From: Oxobacter pfennigii
Lineage (GTDB): Bacteria > Bacillota > Clostridia > Clostridiales > Oxobacteraceae
Assembly (NCBI RefSeq): GCF_001317355.1
Contig: NZ_LKET01000041.1
Location: 53,574-117,573, forward strand
DNA length: 64,000 nt
Reading direction: 5' to 3'
Shown piece after piece: positions 42,372 through 51,329 of the stretch (its first letter is position 1; each line of letters starts with the position of its first letter). Both the position numbers and the translations under genes were made by a program. Under the pieces are notes generated by a model that was not told where the DNA came from, ran no database searches, and saw only the letters and a program-made list of their open reading frames with translations.

Positions 42372-43016
42372 ATGAACGGACATTCAAGACAAAAAACGCG
42401 AAATCAAATTGAGGAGTGGATGATGAGCGCGCTTCTTTTATTGATGAAAGAAAAGCCGTTCCGAGAGATTAAGATCACGGAAGTCGTGGATCGCGCTCAA
42501 CTGGCCCGGTGTACCTTTTATCGTTATTACAAAAGCAAAGAAGAACTTCTCATGCGCTGCTGTGAATCTATATTTGAAGAACTTGCGGCGAGCATGTTTA
42601 TGGGGGATCACCATACATTTTATAGAACAGCTTTGGCATACTTTTCTTTCTGGCTGGAACATCGGGAATTTTTTGATCTCCTTCAGGAAAGCAACATGCT
42701 TTATTTTTTCATGCAAAGCCATGACGAATTGATGTTCCGCGTAGCAAAGGAAGTCAAACCGGAAAATGCAGAAAAAGGTGGGTTTGACTTTTCACCAAAA
42801 GTACGGTATCACTTTTTCTTTGGTATGGGTGGATTTTGGGGAATGGCCAATCGCTGGCTTCTGCATGGCTGCAAGGAATCTCCAGAAGAATTAGCGCAAT
42901 ATGTCGTGGCATATCTCGTAGAATCCTACGAATTAGAGCCGGGATGCCAATATTATGATAAGCATAAAGCGTATCCATACGCTCCCTGTTATATTAGGTT
43001 GGAAAATGAATTTTAA
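42372..43016 (+). CDS. TetR/AcrR family regulator
   Basis: 214 residues. The helix-turn-helix (FREIKITEVVDRAQLARCTF, YRYYKSKEELL) is typical of TetR, followed by a ligand domain. AGGAGGAAGGTCGGC precedes the ATG. It is divergent from the heterodimeric ABC exporter with a dyad in between, so it is the likely local repressor. The 43017-43170 interval holds no gene I can support. Confidence 0.88.
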   Translation: MNGHSRQKTRNQIEEWMMSALLLLMKEKPFREIKITEVVDRAQLARCTFYRYYKSKEELLMRCCESIFEELAASMFMGDHHTFYRTALAYFSFWLEHREFFDLLQESNMLYFFMQSHDELMFRVAKEVKPENAEKGGFDFSPKVRYHFFFGMGGFWGMANRWLLHGCKESPEELAQYVVAYLVESYELEPGCQYYDKHKAYPYAPCYIRLENEF

Positions 43017-43170
43017 TATAAGAACAGATATTTTCTCAGATATGGCGGATACGGTGGTTTACACCTTCACATTTGGCAATCTGGCTGTAACTCAAACCTG
43101 CAAAATAGTATAGGTGTAGTCTCCGTTGCTGTACTTTGGTCAGCTTGCCGATAGCTTCATACAACCGGCT

Positions 43171-44559
43171 TCAATCTAAGCAACTTTTTAAGATTTGCAG
43201 TCCTTTTTCCAGTTTCCGCATACTTCCCGCAGAGCAAAGAGTAACGCGGAGAAAATTATGGCCTTGATTTTTTGCTACTGCGAACCGCTCAGAATGATAG
43301 ACACGAATCCCTTGACTTATGAAATCTTCTTCAATATCACGGAACGGCTTCTCTATTTCAATCGGCATCCATTGGTAATAGCTGATTTTTCCATGTTCTT
43401 TCCAGCACTCGGGAAAATATTTTGCAAACAGAGCACAGGCCCTCTCGGTTAAAGAATGCTTATGTTCCGCAATTTTGTAAGCATCACCATTGAGAATAAG
43501 CTCCGTTATAATTTCTGCATCAAGAGAAGATGTTTTGACGTTGATATTGAATAATCCATGGAGAATTTCCTGACGAAAACATTCGGCAAAAGTCATGTAT
43601 GCAATCCGGAGGCCGGGGCATAGGTTTTTTGTCATTCCGCAGATATAAATACTCTGCCCCGCCAGAAGATCAAACATAGATGGCAGCATATTTCCGATAG
43701 AAGTGGGCATCCACGCAGAGACATCATCCTCAATCAAAATCAGTCGATGCTTTCGGATGACTGCCGCCAATTCTTCACGCCGCTCTTTTGAAATTACGAT
43801 TGTTGTCGGATTGGCACAGGAGGGCATAAGATAGATGCCTTTCATCTTATTGGTACCGCATTGTCTTTTTAAATCATCCGGGCACATTCCATTTTTATCC
43901 CCTCTGATGGGGACTAAAACGATATGGAGCAATTTAGCAAGCTCAATCAAGTTGGAGTAGGTATACTGATCGGTGGCAATCTTATCTCCGGGTGAAAAGA
44001 GGGAAACCAAGGCTACTGTTATGGCATTTTGCGCACCTGCAAAAATCGCAGTATGTTCGTTGTCTGTATGCACTCCCAGCTGCTCCATCCAGCGAATGCC
44101 TGCCGCAAGCTGATGAGGTTGACCGGCTGGGTGGGTGTATTCATACAAATTGCGGAGATACCCCTTTTCAACAACAGCGCGGGTAGCCCTTTCCGTCAAT
44201 TCGGTATATTCGCTGAAGCCATTTACAGCCCCCATTTCAATACATCCATCGGTGAGATTGGATGCTGTAATCGTTATATTTTCCGAAGAATGGGGCGAAA
44301 CAAAGGTTCCTTTTCCTGCTGCTCCATAGACCAAGCCTTTCTTTTTGCATATCTCATAGACTCTGGTTATCGTTGTATAGTTCAAATTCAGATAATCCGC
44401 AATTTCACGCTGGGGCGGCAATTTTGTTCCGGGTTTCAATATGCCCCGTTTTATCCTGTTTTCCAAATCTTCTGCAAGTGCTTTGAAATACGGCTGCTTT
44501 AATTTCTCTTTCTCTGGCTTCCATGCCAGGGGGTAATTATCAAATGAGTTGACAGACAT
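43171..44559 (-). CDS. MocR/PdxR-type GntR family regulator with aminotransferase domain
   Basis: About 462 residues. An N-terminal GntR winged helix (GTKLPPQREIADYLNLNYTT, ITRVYEICKKKGL) joins a fold-type I aminotransferase domain with the PLP-lysine region CGMTKNLCPGLRIAYM. The regulator likely senses PLP or an amino compound. The ATG at 44559 follows AAGGTGGG and is preferred over the longer frame. It is divergent from a small Cys-rich gene and a decayed phzF, its probable former target. Confidence 0.82.
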   Translation of the reverse strand: MSVNSFDNYPLAWKPEKEKLKQPYFKALAEDLENRIKRGILKPGTKLPPQREIADYLNLNYTTITRVYEICKKKGLVYGAAGKGTFVSPHSSENITITASNLTDGCIEMGAVNGFSEYTELTERATRAVVEKGYLRNLYEYTHPAGQPHQLAAGIRWMEQLGVHTDNEHTAIFAGAQNAITVALVSLFSPGDKIATDQYTYSNLIELAKLLHIVLVPIRGDKNGMCPDDLKRQCGTNKMKGIYLMPSCANPTTIVISKERREELAAVIRKHRLILIEDDVSAWMPTSIGNMLPSMFDLLAGQSIYICGMTKNLCPGLRIAYMTFAECFRQEILHGLFNINVKTSSLDAEIITELILNGDAYKIAEHKHSLTERACALFAKYFPECWKEHGKISYYQWMPIEIEKPFRDIEEDFISQGIRVYHSERFAVAKNQGHNFLRVTLCSAGSMRKLEKGLQILKSCLD

Positions 44560-44586
44560 CCCAATTCCCACCTTCAAATTGTTGTA

Positions 44587-44608
44587 CATACAATATTAAT
44601 ATTGTATG
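44587..44608. promoter_or_regulatory. 22-bp perfect palindrome upstream of the MocR gene
   Basis: Arms CATACAATATT and AATATTGTATG meet with no spacer. It lies 28 bp before the MocR start, and further ATACAAT-like sites follow nearby. It is a candidate MocR operator that also covers the divergent genes. Confidence 0.6.
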
Positions 44609-44669
44609 CATTATACCGTGATGATACAATTTTAGCAAGCCCCTTACCTGTTAAGGGAGGAATTTGAGC

Positions 44670-44777
44670 ATGACCAATTTTGCTGAAGCAGAACCCGGAT
44701 GCCGCGCCAAAGGGTGCTACGGATGCAGAACTTGGCCTTTGAGCCAGAAATATCTGAAAAAGGAGGACTTAACATGA
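44670..44777 (+). CDS. small Cys-rich protein upstream of the phzF remnant
   Basis: 35 residues with the motif CRAKGCYGCRTW. It is preceded by AAGGGAGG and its TGA overlaps the phzF ATG (ATGA), indicating translational coupling. I do not recognise it. It could be a leader peptide, a Zn-binding small protein or the decayed end of a larger gene. Confidence 0.4.
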   Translation: MTNFAEAEPGCRAKGCYGCRTWPLSQKYLKKEDLT

Positions 44778-45030
44778 AACAGTATGTTGTAGACGCGTTT
44801 ACCGATCAAATTTTTGCTGGAAATCCCGCCGCTGTCTGTGTCATGGACAAGTGGCTTTCCGATGATATTGCCATGTGAGCCCTCTTTGGGCCGGGAAGCT
44901 GGGCCGCGACACGCTCACTGCTTACCAAGCATCCCAAAGGGGCGGCATTCTGTACTGCCGTCATGCGGGAGAGCGCACCATTTTGAGCGGGAAAGCAGCA
45001 CTTTTTTCCGAAGCAGAAATCTTCATTTGA
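44774..45030 (+). pseudogene. internally deleted PhzF family gene
   Basis: The start (QYVVDAFTDQIFAGNPAAVC, AAGGAGG before the ATG) is the canonical PhzF N-terminus, but it stops after 34 codons. From 44893 a second frame gives GKLGRDTLTAYQASQRGGIL and ends ERTILSGKAALFSEAEIFI, the canonical PhzF C-terminus, up to 45030. About 200 central codons, including the isomerase core, are missing. This is a deletion remnant of a phenazine-biosynthesis-like isomerase/epimerase gene. Confidence 0.75.
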
Positions 45031-45045
45031 TAAAGGAGAATTATT

Positions 45046-46230
45046 ATGGAGTATAAATACGCAAGAAGAATATCGAGTATCAAGGCATCTGAAATCAGAG
45101 AATTATTAAAGCTGACGGAAAAACCGGAAGTTATTTCATTTGCAGGGGGATTGCCCGCTCCTGAATTGTTCCCCATTGAAGAAATAAAAGCGGCAAACAA
45201 CTATGTTTTAGAGCACAATGGAGGACAGGCGCTGCAGTATTCGACTACGGAAGGCTATCAACCTTTGCGAAAATGGATTGCAGAGCGAATGAACTCTCAG
45301 CTTGGTACGTCATTTTGTGACGAAAATATTATGATAACGCATGGTTCTCAACAGGCTCTTGACCTTTCTGGAAAAGTATTTTTGGATGAAGGGGATGCTG
45401 TGCTATGTGAAAGCCCTACATATTTGGCTGCTATTAGTGCGTTCAAATCATATGGCTGCAAATTTGTTGAAGTTGAAACGGACGGGGAAGGAATGATTAT
45501 TTCTGAGCTGGAAAAGGCTTTGAAAGCATTTCCAGCTTCAAAAATAATTTACATTATTCCTAATTTTCAAAACCCGACGGGAAGAACATGGAGTTTAGAG
45601 CGCCGGCAGCAGGTGGCGGATATATCAGCGAAATATAACGTGATAGTTATCGAAGATAATCCCTATGGAGAGCTTAGATATGAAGGTGACTTCTTAACAT
45701 CTGTAAAATCATTTGACCGTACTGGCAATATAGTATGTACAGGGACATTTTCAAAGATTTTTTGTCCGGGTTACCGAATTGGCTGGATTGCAGGTGACAA
45801 AGATGTTATTCAAAAGTATGTGCTTGTAAAGCAGGGAGTAGATTTACAGTGCAATACAATAGCACAAATGGTGATTGCTGCTTATCTCGAAAAATATGAT
45901 ATTGACGCACATATCAACAAAATAAGAGAAGTATACCGAAGGCGGCGTGACGTTGCTATTGACGCCATAAGCCGATATTTTCCTCCGGACACAAAATATA
46001 CAAAACCCGAAGGCGGGCTTTTCCTCTGGGTGGAGTTGAACGATAGAATTAATACGGTTAAGCTCCTTGAGAGATGCCTTGAACATGATGTGGCATTTGT
46101 TCCCGGAAATTCCTTTTTCCCTAATACTAATAAGTCCAATACCCTTAGAATCAATTTCTCCAATACACAGGAAGGAAAAATTGCTGATGGAATTGCACGC
46201 ATCGGTAATGTGTTAAAGGAGTTCAAATAA
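45046..46230 (+). CDS. PLP-dependent aminotransferase (2-aminoadipate/AroH type)
   Basis: 394 residues of fold type I, class I/II. The opening SIKASEIRELLKLTEKPEVI and SFAGGLPAPELFP, the NP-containing IPNFQNPTGRTWS and the PLP-lysine in CTGTFSKIFCPGYRIGWI match the LysN/AraT-like group. It is likely to transaminate aromatic or alpha-amino acids with 2-oxoglutarate. It follows the decayed phzF by 15 bp with AAGGAG before the ATG, so it may once have shared its operon. Confidence 0.85.
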   Translation: MEYKYARRISSIKASEIRELLKLTEKPEVISFAGGLPAPELFPIEEIKAANNYVLEHNGGQALQYSTTEGYQPLRKWIAERMNSQLGTSFCDENIMITHGSQQALDLSGKVFLDEGDAVLCESPTYLAAISAFKSYGCKFVEVETDGEGMIISELEKALKAFPASKIIYIIPNFQNPTGRTWSLERRQQVADISAKYNVIVIEDNPYGELRYEGDFLTSVKSFDRTGNIVCTGTFSKIFCPGYRIGWIAGDKDVIQKYVLVKQGVDLQCNTIAQMVIAAYLEKYDIDAHINKIREVYRRRRDVAIDAISRYFPPDTKYTKPEGGLFLWVELNDRINTVKLLERCLEHDVAFVPGNSFFPNTNKSNTLRINFSNTQEGKIADGIARIGNVLKEFK

Positions 46231-46255
46231 TAGGAAGGGGCGGATCAACTTGAAA

Positions 46256-46699
46256 CTATAGAAGCAGGCTTTTCTTCGCAAATTCAATTACTTTATCTAC
46301 ACTTTCCTTGTTTGCCTCCGCCTCATGAATTCCATATTTTGATTCAATATAGATACTCCCTTGGGGATCGGATGATTTCAAGTCAATATAAATGCTTGTG
46401 TCGCTCCATTTGAAAAAAGCCATCCCCGGTTTGTGTAAATCTACTTTCCCGTTCATCTTACCAGTAACTTTTATTGCAGGTATCAAGCCAAATGCCATTT
46501 CCCTTATTTGTGCAAGTCCATCCGGAGCCCAATCAGCCCGTGAAGGTTCCACCTGAAAATCCACTTGCTGCGAATTTGCCATTAAGCCCTGTACCAGCTC
46601 ATTCACTTCTTTTGCATTTTCCTGAGATGTGATTGTATCGCCTGAACAGCCAGATAAGCCGGATAAAATAATAATTGCTATAATCAGTAACCTTTTCAT
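46256..46699 (-). CDS. small lipoprotein of unknown function
   Basis: 147 residues. The signal peptide ends in a lipobox (LSGLSGC), so the mature protein is anchored to the outer face of the membrane by Cys18. The mature domain has no recognised motif. It is a single gene, convergent with the aminotransferase. The 46700-47055 stretch beyond it holds only the repeat/terminator at 46940-47008. Confidence 0.7.
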   Translation of the reverse strand: MKRLLIIAIIILSGLSGCSGDTITSQENAKEVNELVQGLMANSQQVDFQVEPSRADWAPDGLAQIREMAFGLIPAIKVTGKMNGKVDLHKPGMAFFKWSDTSIYIDLKSSDPQGSIYIESKYGIHEAEANKESVDKVIEFAKKSLLL

Positions 46700-46939
46700 T
46701 TAAGCATCCTCCCTTATAAACATATCATTTAAGACTTTTTCCTAATCCATAAATAACCTGTTAAAATTAGACGTATGATTAGGGATTTGTGTTTCATCAT
46801 TATTCCAATATTCTCTTCAATATAACCAGCTGCACATCATTCAACACTATCATAACTTTAAAAAATATACCCTAAAATTTGATTCTTATATTTTCTCTCT
46901 ATATAATGCCTCAACCTCAAACATATAAAGAGATACTCA

Positions 46940-47008
46940 ATTTAAAATTATTCAAATTAAAAACACCTGCCTCATTTTTGGAATTTTATCCATTAAGACA
47001 GGTGTTGT
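46940..47008. repeat. 70-bp dispersed repeat with hairpin, copy B
   Basis: Matches 36841-36910 with few changes (hairpin arms AACACCTG and CAGGTGTT, 46962-47006). It lies about 50 bp after the gabT stop and has T-rich sequence on the minus strand, so it can act as the gabT terminator. Confidence 0.75.
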
Positions 47009-47055
47009 ACGCAATATTTTCATTCTTCACAGATATCATCTGCTGCACTTTTTTA

Positions 47056-48414
47056 CTAATTCTTATTCCTGCAAGCCTCAATTGCTTCCTTTAATATCTT
47101 CAAGCCGTTGTCCAGCTGATCGTCGGTGACCACCAGCGGGCATAAAAACCTTATAACGTTGGAATGGGCTCCTGCGTTTTCAACGATAAGTCCGTGCTGT
47201 GCCGCATGTGCCACTATATCGGTGACCAGCTGGGTATTGGGGGTCTTGGTCTTTTTATCGGTGACAAATTCTATGCCCATCATGCAGCCGATACCGCGGA
47301 CATCGCCGACTTCCTCATATTCCTCTTTCCATTTATCAAATTCATCCCTGCATTTTTTTGAAATGTCCAGGGATCTATCGCATAAATTTTCTTTCTCAAT
47401 AATTTCAATAACTTTAAGGGCCGTTGCGCAGGCAAGGGCATTTCCGCCGAAGGTTCCGCCTATAATACCGCTTTTTATGCCGTCAAAAATTTTGGCTCCG
47501 GCTGTAATAGCGCTTATTGGAATTCCGCCTGCTATGGATTTTGCCGATACGATGATATCCGGGGCACAGCCTGCTTCCTCCCAGTAATTTGATACAAACA
47601 TCTTTCCGGAACGTCCGAAACCCGTTTGTATCTCGTCGGCAACCATCAATATGCCCTTTTCATCACATATTTTTCTCACGGCCTTCACCCATTCTATGGG
47701 AGCCGGAATAAAGCCTCCTTCACCCTGAACAGGTTCAAAGACAACAGCCGCCACAAGCTCTGCCGGAGACGCCTCGTCGAAAACCTTTTCCAGCCTTTCA
47801 ATATAGTAATCTATGGCAGTTTCTTCACTAATGCCCTCCGGCTTGCGGTACATATATGGAAATTCCCCCCGGTATATTCCGTCAGGAAAGGGGCCGGTGC
47901 CATAGGAATAAACCTTTTTTGCCGTCATTGCCGATGCCAGCAATGTCCTTCCGTGAAATGCGCCGGAAAACACTATGATATTTGGCCTTCCCGTATAAGA
48001 CCTGGCAATTTTCACTGCGTTTTCTATGGCTTCCGCACCGGAATTTGCAAACATGGTTTTCCTTTCCTTATCTTTAACGGGGACTATTTCATTCATCTTT
48101 TCCGCAAGCTCAATATAACCTTCGTGGGTGACTATGTTCATCATGGCGTGAAAGTACTTCTGGGACTGTTCATTCAAAGCTTCTATAAGCTCTGGGCGGC
48201 TGTAGCCTATATTAAGTACTCCGACACCTCCTACCCAGTCAAGAAAGATATTTCCGTCCACATCCTCTATCATGGCACCTTCTCCCCTGTTTATAACAAT
48301 TGGATAAACACATTTAATGGCGCCGGGTATTGCCTTTGCACGCCTGTCAAGTACAGCTTTGGCGTTGGGCCCCGGCAGCGCCATATTAACTTTGGGTAAT
48401 GCATCTTTAAGCAT
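47056..48414 (-). CDS. gabT: 4-aminobutyrate aminotransferase (class III)
   Basis: 452 residues. Class III aminotransferase blocks are visible: FANSGAEAIENAVKIARSYT, FSGAFHGRTLLASAMTAK, the PLP aspartate in VADEIQTGFGRSG and the Schiff-base lysine in VSAKSIAGGIPI. It converts 4-aminobutyrate and 2-oxoglutarate to succinate semialdehyde and glutamate. It is last in the operon with the Fe-alcohol dehydrogenase and amino-acid transporter. Acetylornithine or beta-alanine transaminase is a less likely alternative. Confidence 0.82.
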   Translation of the reverse strand: MLKDALPKVNMALPGPNAKAVLDRRAKAIPGAIKCVYPIVINRGEGAMIEDVDGNIFLDWVGGVGVLNIGYSRPELIEALNEQSQKYFHAMMNIVTHEGYIELAEKMNEIVPVKDKERKTMFANSGAEAIENAVKIARSYTGRPNIIVFSGAFHGRTLLASAMTAKKVYSYGTGPFPDGIYRGEFPYMYRKPEGISEETAIDYYIERLEKVFDEASPAELVAAVVFEPVQGEGGFIPAPIEWVKAVRKICDEKGILMVADEIQTGFGRSGKMFVSNYWEEAGCAPDIIVSAKSIAGGIPISAITAGAKIFDGIKSGIIGGTFGGNALACATALKVIEIIEKENLCDRSLDISKKCRDEFDKWKEEYEEVGDVRGIGCMMGIEFVTDKKTKTPNTQLVTDIVAHAAQHGLIVENAGAHSNVIRFLCPLVVTDDQLDNGLKILKEAIEACRNKN

Positions 48415-48462
48415 GTCTTTTCGCCTCCATACCTTATGTTGATTTATTTAAGCCCCTATAAA

Positions 48463-49593
48463 TTATATAGCTTTCCGGTATATTCTCTTTAAATCTTCAA
48501 CACTGAAAACCACAGGATGATTTGCAATACTTGCCGCTGAAACCTTCATGCAGTTTTCCGCCAGCCAGTCCACATCATCATTCTTAATCCCCATATCTCC
48601 TAAAGTGGTATTTAATTTAAGCTCATGAATAAGCTCATTTATTTTATCCATAAAATCATTTTCATCCCTGCCGCCTAAAAGCCTTGACAGTATGGTAAAC
48701 TTCTTAGGGTCCCCTTTAATTGATTCTTCAAATACCGCGGGTGCCAGAGCGGCAAGGCCTCTTCCGTGGACCACATCCTTAAGACCGCTTACGGGATGCT
48801 CCATTCCGTGAAGGGCTGTAACTCCCGCCGTATTTATAACCATGCCTCCCAAAGTACTGGCAAGGCACAAACCTTCCCAGCCTTCCATATCTGTTGGGTT
48901 TGCATAAACCTTTTTAAGGCAGTTAATAGCAAGCCTTGCGCCTTCCAATGCCAAAATATCCGTCATAGGCTGGGCAATGGATGATATATACCCGTCAATA
49001 TTGTGGCATAATGCATCAAAGCCAACGGATGCCAAAATATCCTTTGGCATAGTGGCCATCAAAAGAGGATCTATGATAGAGCAAGCCGGGACTATGGCGC
49101 TGCAGCGCAGGGATTTTTTGTCTTTTGATTCGGGATTTGTCATAACGGCAAATCCGTTGCCCTCGCTTCCGGTACCGCAGGTTGTGGGTACGGCAATAAT
49201 AGGAAGTGCTTTGTCGCTTGATTTCCTTCCAAAAATATAATCGTTTATATCGTCGCCGTTCACCGCCTGAAAGGCTATGCCTTTTGCAGCATCTATGCTG
49301 CTTCCGCCGCCTAAGGCGATGACTACATCACAGCCTTCTGCCTGTGCAATTGCTGCTCCTTCAAGAACGGTGGTGGTTAAAGGGTTTGGCGTTACTTTAT
49401 CAAAAATAACATAGGGAATATTCTTATCTCTTAACTGCTCCCCGGTTTTTCCCAATAAGCCGGAGCGCTTTGTGCTGCTGCCTCCCGTGACAATCATAGC
49501 CTTTTTTCCTAAGGCAGCGGCTTTTTCTCCTATAAATAAGGATTTACCTTTTCCGAATACAAGGTTGACGGGCAAATAATACTGAAATTCCAT
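48463..49593 (-). CDS. iron-containing alcohol dehydrogenase, possible 4-hydroxybutyrate dehydrogenase
   Basis: 376 residues of the group III (Fe-ADH) family. The NAD-binding GGGSSIDAAKGIAF and metal-binding histidines in FDALCHNIDGYIS, HGMEHPVSGLKDVVHGRGLA are present. Next to gabT, reduction of succinate semialdehyde to 4-hydroxybutyrate is the natural prediction, the first steps of clostridial GABA fermentation. Lactaldehyde or butanol dehydrogenase activity cannot be excluded from sequence. The ATG at 49593 is preferred over an earlier in-frame start. Confidence 0.8.
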   Translation of the reverse strand: MEFQYYLPVNLVFGKGKSLFIGEKAAALGKKAMIVTGGSSTKRSGLLGKTGEQLRDKNIPYVIFDKVTPNPLTTTVLEGAAIAQAEGCDVVIALGGGSSIDAAKGIAFQAVNGDDINDYIFGRKSSDKALPIIAVPTTCGTGSEGNGFAVMTNPESKDKKSLRCSAIVPACSIIDPLLMATMPKDILASVGFDALCHNIDGYISSIAQPMTDILALEGARLAINCLKKVYANPTDMEGWEGLCLASTLGGMVINTAGVTALHGMEHPVSGLKDVVHGRGLAALAPAVFEESIKGDPKKFTILSRLLGGRDENDFMDKINELIHELKLNTTLGDMGIKNDDVDWLAENCMKVSAASIANHPVVFSVEDLKRIYRKAI

Positions 49594-49657
49594 AAATATC
49601 ACTACTCCTGTTCAAATGGATGGGAGAGATTTTTAAGTCTCTCCCTTAATTATCGGC

Positions 49658-50566
49658 TTATTTGACGTTTTTGGTAACCCCTTCTTCAACGCCGACGAAA
49701 TAATCTTCAGTTAAGCCGTAATCTTTTAAAATTTTCATCAGAGTGCCGTCTTCCTTCATCTCATTTAAGCATTTATTAACTTCATTTAAGAAATCCTTGT
49801 CTGCAAAGCGCACTGCCGCGCCAATCTGTCCGCTGGCCTCCGGTACATACGGAGACATAAGCTTTAATTTCAGTGAGCTGTCGGATGATAATGTAAATCC
49901 GGCTACGATGCCGTCGGTAACAACGGCGTCCACCTTGCCCATATTAACGGCTGTCATTAAGGTGGCCTGATTGTCATAGGCCTCCACCTTTCCTATCTTG
50001 CCCTCATTGAGCCACTTTTCGGCAGTTTCATAGAAGGCTGTACCCGGCTGTGCGCCTAAGGTTTTTCCTTTTAAATCTTCCTTGGTGGCAATGGTTGAAT
50101 CGGCAGCAATTACTATTGCTTCGCCTTCCTGGTACCATTTATCAGTAAATGCGGCAATCTGAAGCCTTTCGACTTTAACATACATGGCATCAACAACCAT
50201 ATCGATGCTGTTGTTGTTAAGCTCCACAAGGAGGTTGGAGAAATCGATAACCTTCATCTGAATGTCAGGTATACCTAAGCGTTTGCAAATTTCACGAAGT
50301 ATTTCAATGTCGATGCCTTTTAATTCTTTAGTAGTTACATCCTGATATGAGAAAGGTGCGTCATTGGAAGAACCGATAAGAATGTAGCCTTTCTCTTTTA
50401 TTTTTGTAAGCATCTGTGATTCACCGGATGCAGCTTGTGTAGGAGTACTTGTTGGCGACGGAGTGCCCCCGCTGTTATTAGCGCTGCCGCAGCCTGTAAC
50501 AACAGCAAGTACCATTATGAATGTCATACATAACGCCATCCATTTTTTCAACTTAATTTTTTTCAT
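49658..50566 (-). CDS. amino-acid ABC transporter substrate-binding lipoprotein
   Basis: 302 residues. The signal peptide ends in a lipobox (VVTGCGS), followed by a Thr/Pro/Ser linker and a two-lobed PBPb domain (GYILIGSSNDAPFSYQDV, GIDIEILREICKRLG). It binds a polar amino acid and delivers it to the permease. The ATG at 50566 follows GGAAGGG. In the context of gabT, GABA or glutamate is a plausible ligand. Confidence 0.85.
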   Translation of the reverse strand: MKKIKLKKWMALCMTFIMVLAVVTGCGSANNSGGTPSPTSTPTQAASGESQMLTKIKEKGYILIGSSNDAPFSYQDVTTKELKGIDIEILREICKRLGIPDIQMKVIDFSNLLVELNNNSIDMVVDAMYVKVERLQIAAFTDKWYQEGEAIVIAADSTIATKEDLKGKTLGAQPGTAFYETAEKWLNEGKIGKVEAYDNQATLMTAVNMGKVDAVVTDGIVAGFTLSSDSSLKLKLMSPYVPEASGQIGAAVRFADKDFLNEVNKCLNEMKEDGTLMKILKDYGLTEDYFVGVEEGVTKNVK

Positions 50567-50617
50567 ATCTTTTCCCTTCCTTCTCACATTTTTTATTTTA
50601 TATTTAAATTTAATGTT

Positions 50618-51313
50618 TCATCTAACTTGCTTTAACCTTCTCTCAACTATCCTGCTTAATTGGGATAGGGGCAGGCTGATTACTAAATAAACAAGGGCTA
50701 AAATGGTATATGCTTCCACAGTTAAGAATGTCTGGGATGCAAAGGTCTTTGTCCGCAGCAGCAGCTCCTGCACCGTAATCATAGCCAATAGGGACGTATC
50801 CTTAATAAGCATGACCAGATAATTTCCGAATACCGGCACGGAATTACGCAATGCCGGCGGGATGATGAAGTGAAACAGCACCTGATTTTCGCTGAACCCT
50901 AAGGCCAAGCCTGCTTCACGCTGCCCGAAATCGATGGCCAGTATTGCGGAGCGGATGACTTCCGACATGTAGCATCCGTAATTGATGGTAAAACCTATAA
51001 TTCCGCAGGTGGCAGCCGGAATCTGGATATTGGTATCCTGGCCCAATAAACCCATAGCCCCGTTTAGCAGCATGGGCACCACATAATAAATGTAGAAAAA
51101 CTGGACCAGAAGAGGCGTACCCCGGACTATCTCAATGAATATGCTGAGCAGCCTGTCAAGGATTTTGTTTTTGGAAAGCCTGCCGATTGCAATTAAAAGA
51201 GCGAAAACAAGAGCGCAGGTAAAACCTACTATGGTGATATAAACGACAATTCCTATGCCATCTATGAGGCTGGGACCTAATGTCTCAAAAGCCTTTTTAA
51301 AATTCACTTCCAT
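50618..51313 (-). CDS. amino-acid ABC transporter permease (HisM/GlnP type)
   Basis: 231 residues with about five membrane helices and the EAA loop region (REAGLALGFSENQVLFHFII, P). It forms the membrane channel between the upstream ATPase and the downstream binding protein. Operon order is ATPase, permease, binding protein. Confidence 0.9.
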   Translation of the reverse strand: MEVNFKKAFETLGPSLIDGIGIVVYITIVGFTCALVFALLIAIGRLSKNKILDRLLSIFIEIVRGTPLLVQFFYIYYVVPMLLNGAMGLLGQDTNIQIPAATCGIIGFTINYGCYMSEVIRSAILAIDFGQREAGLALGFSENQVLFHFIIPPALRNSVPVFGNYLVMLIKDTSLLAMITVQELLLRTKTFASQTFLTVEAYTILALVYLVISLPLSQLSRIVERRLKQVR

Positions 51314-51329
51314 TGAAGTTCACCTCCCG

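Noticed and set aside
43017..43170. Possible gene fragment after the exporter TetR gene
   Set aside because: A short plus-strand stretch reads without clear similarity and contains stops.
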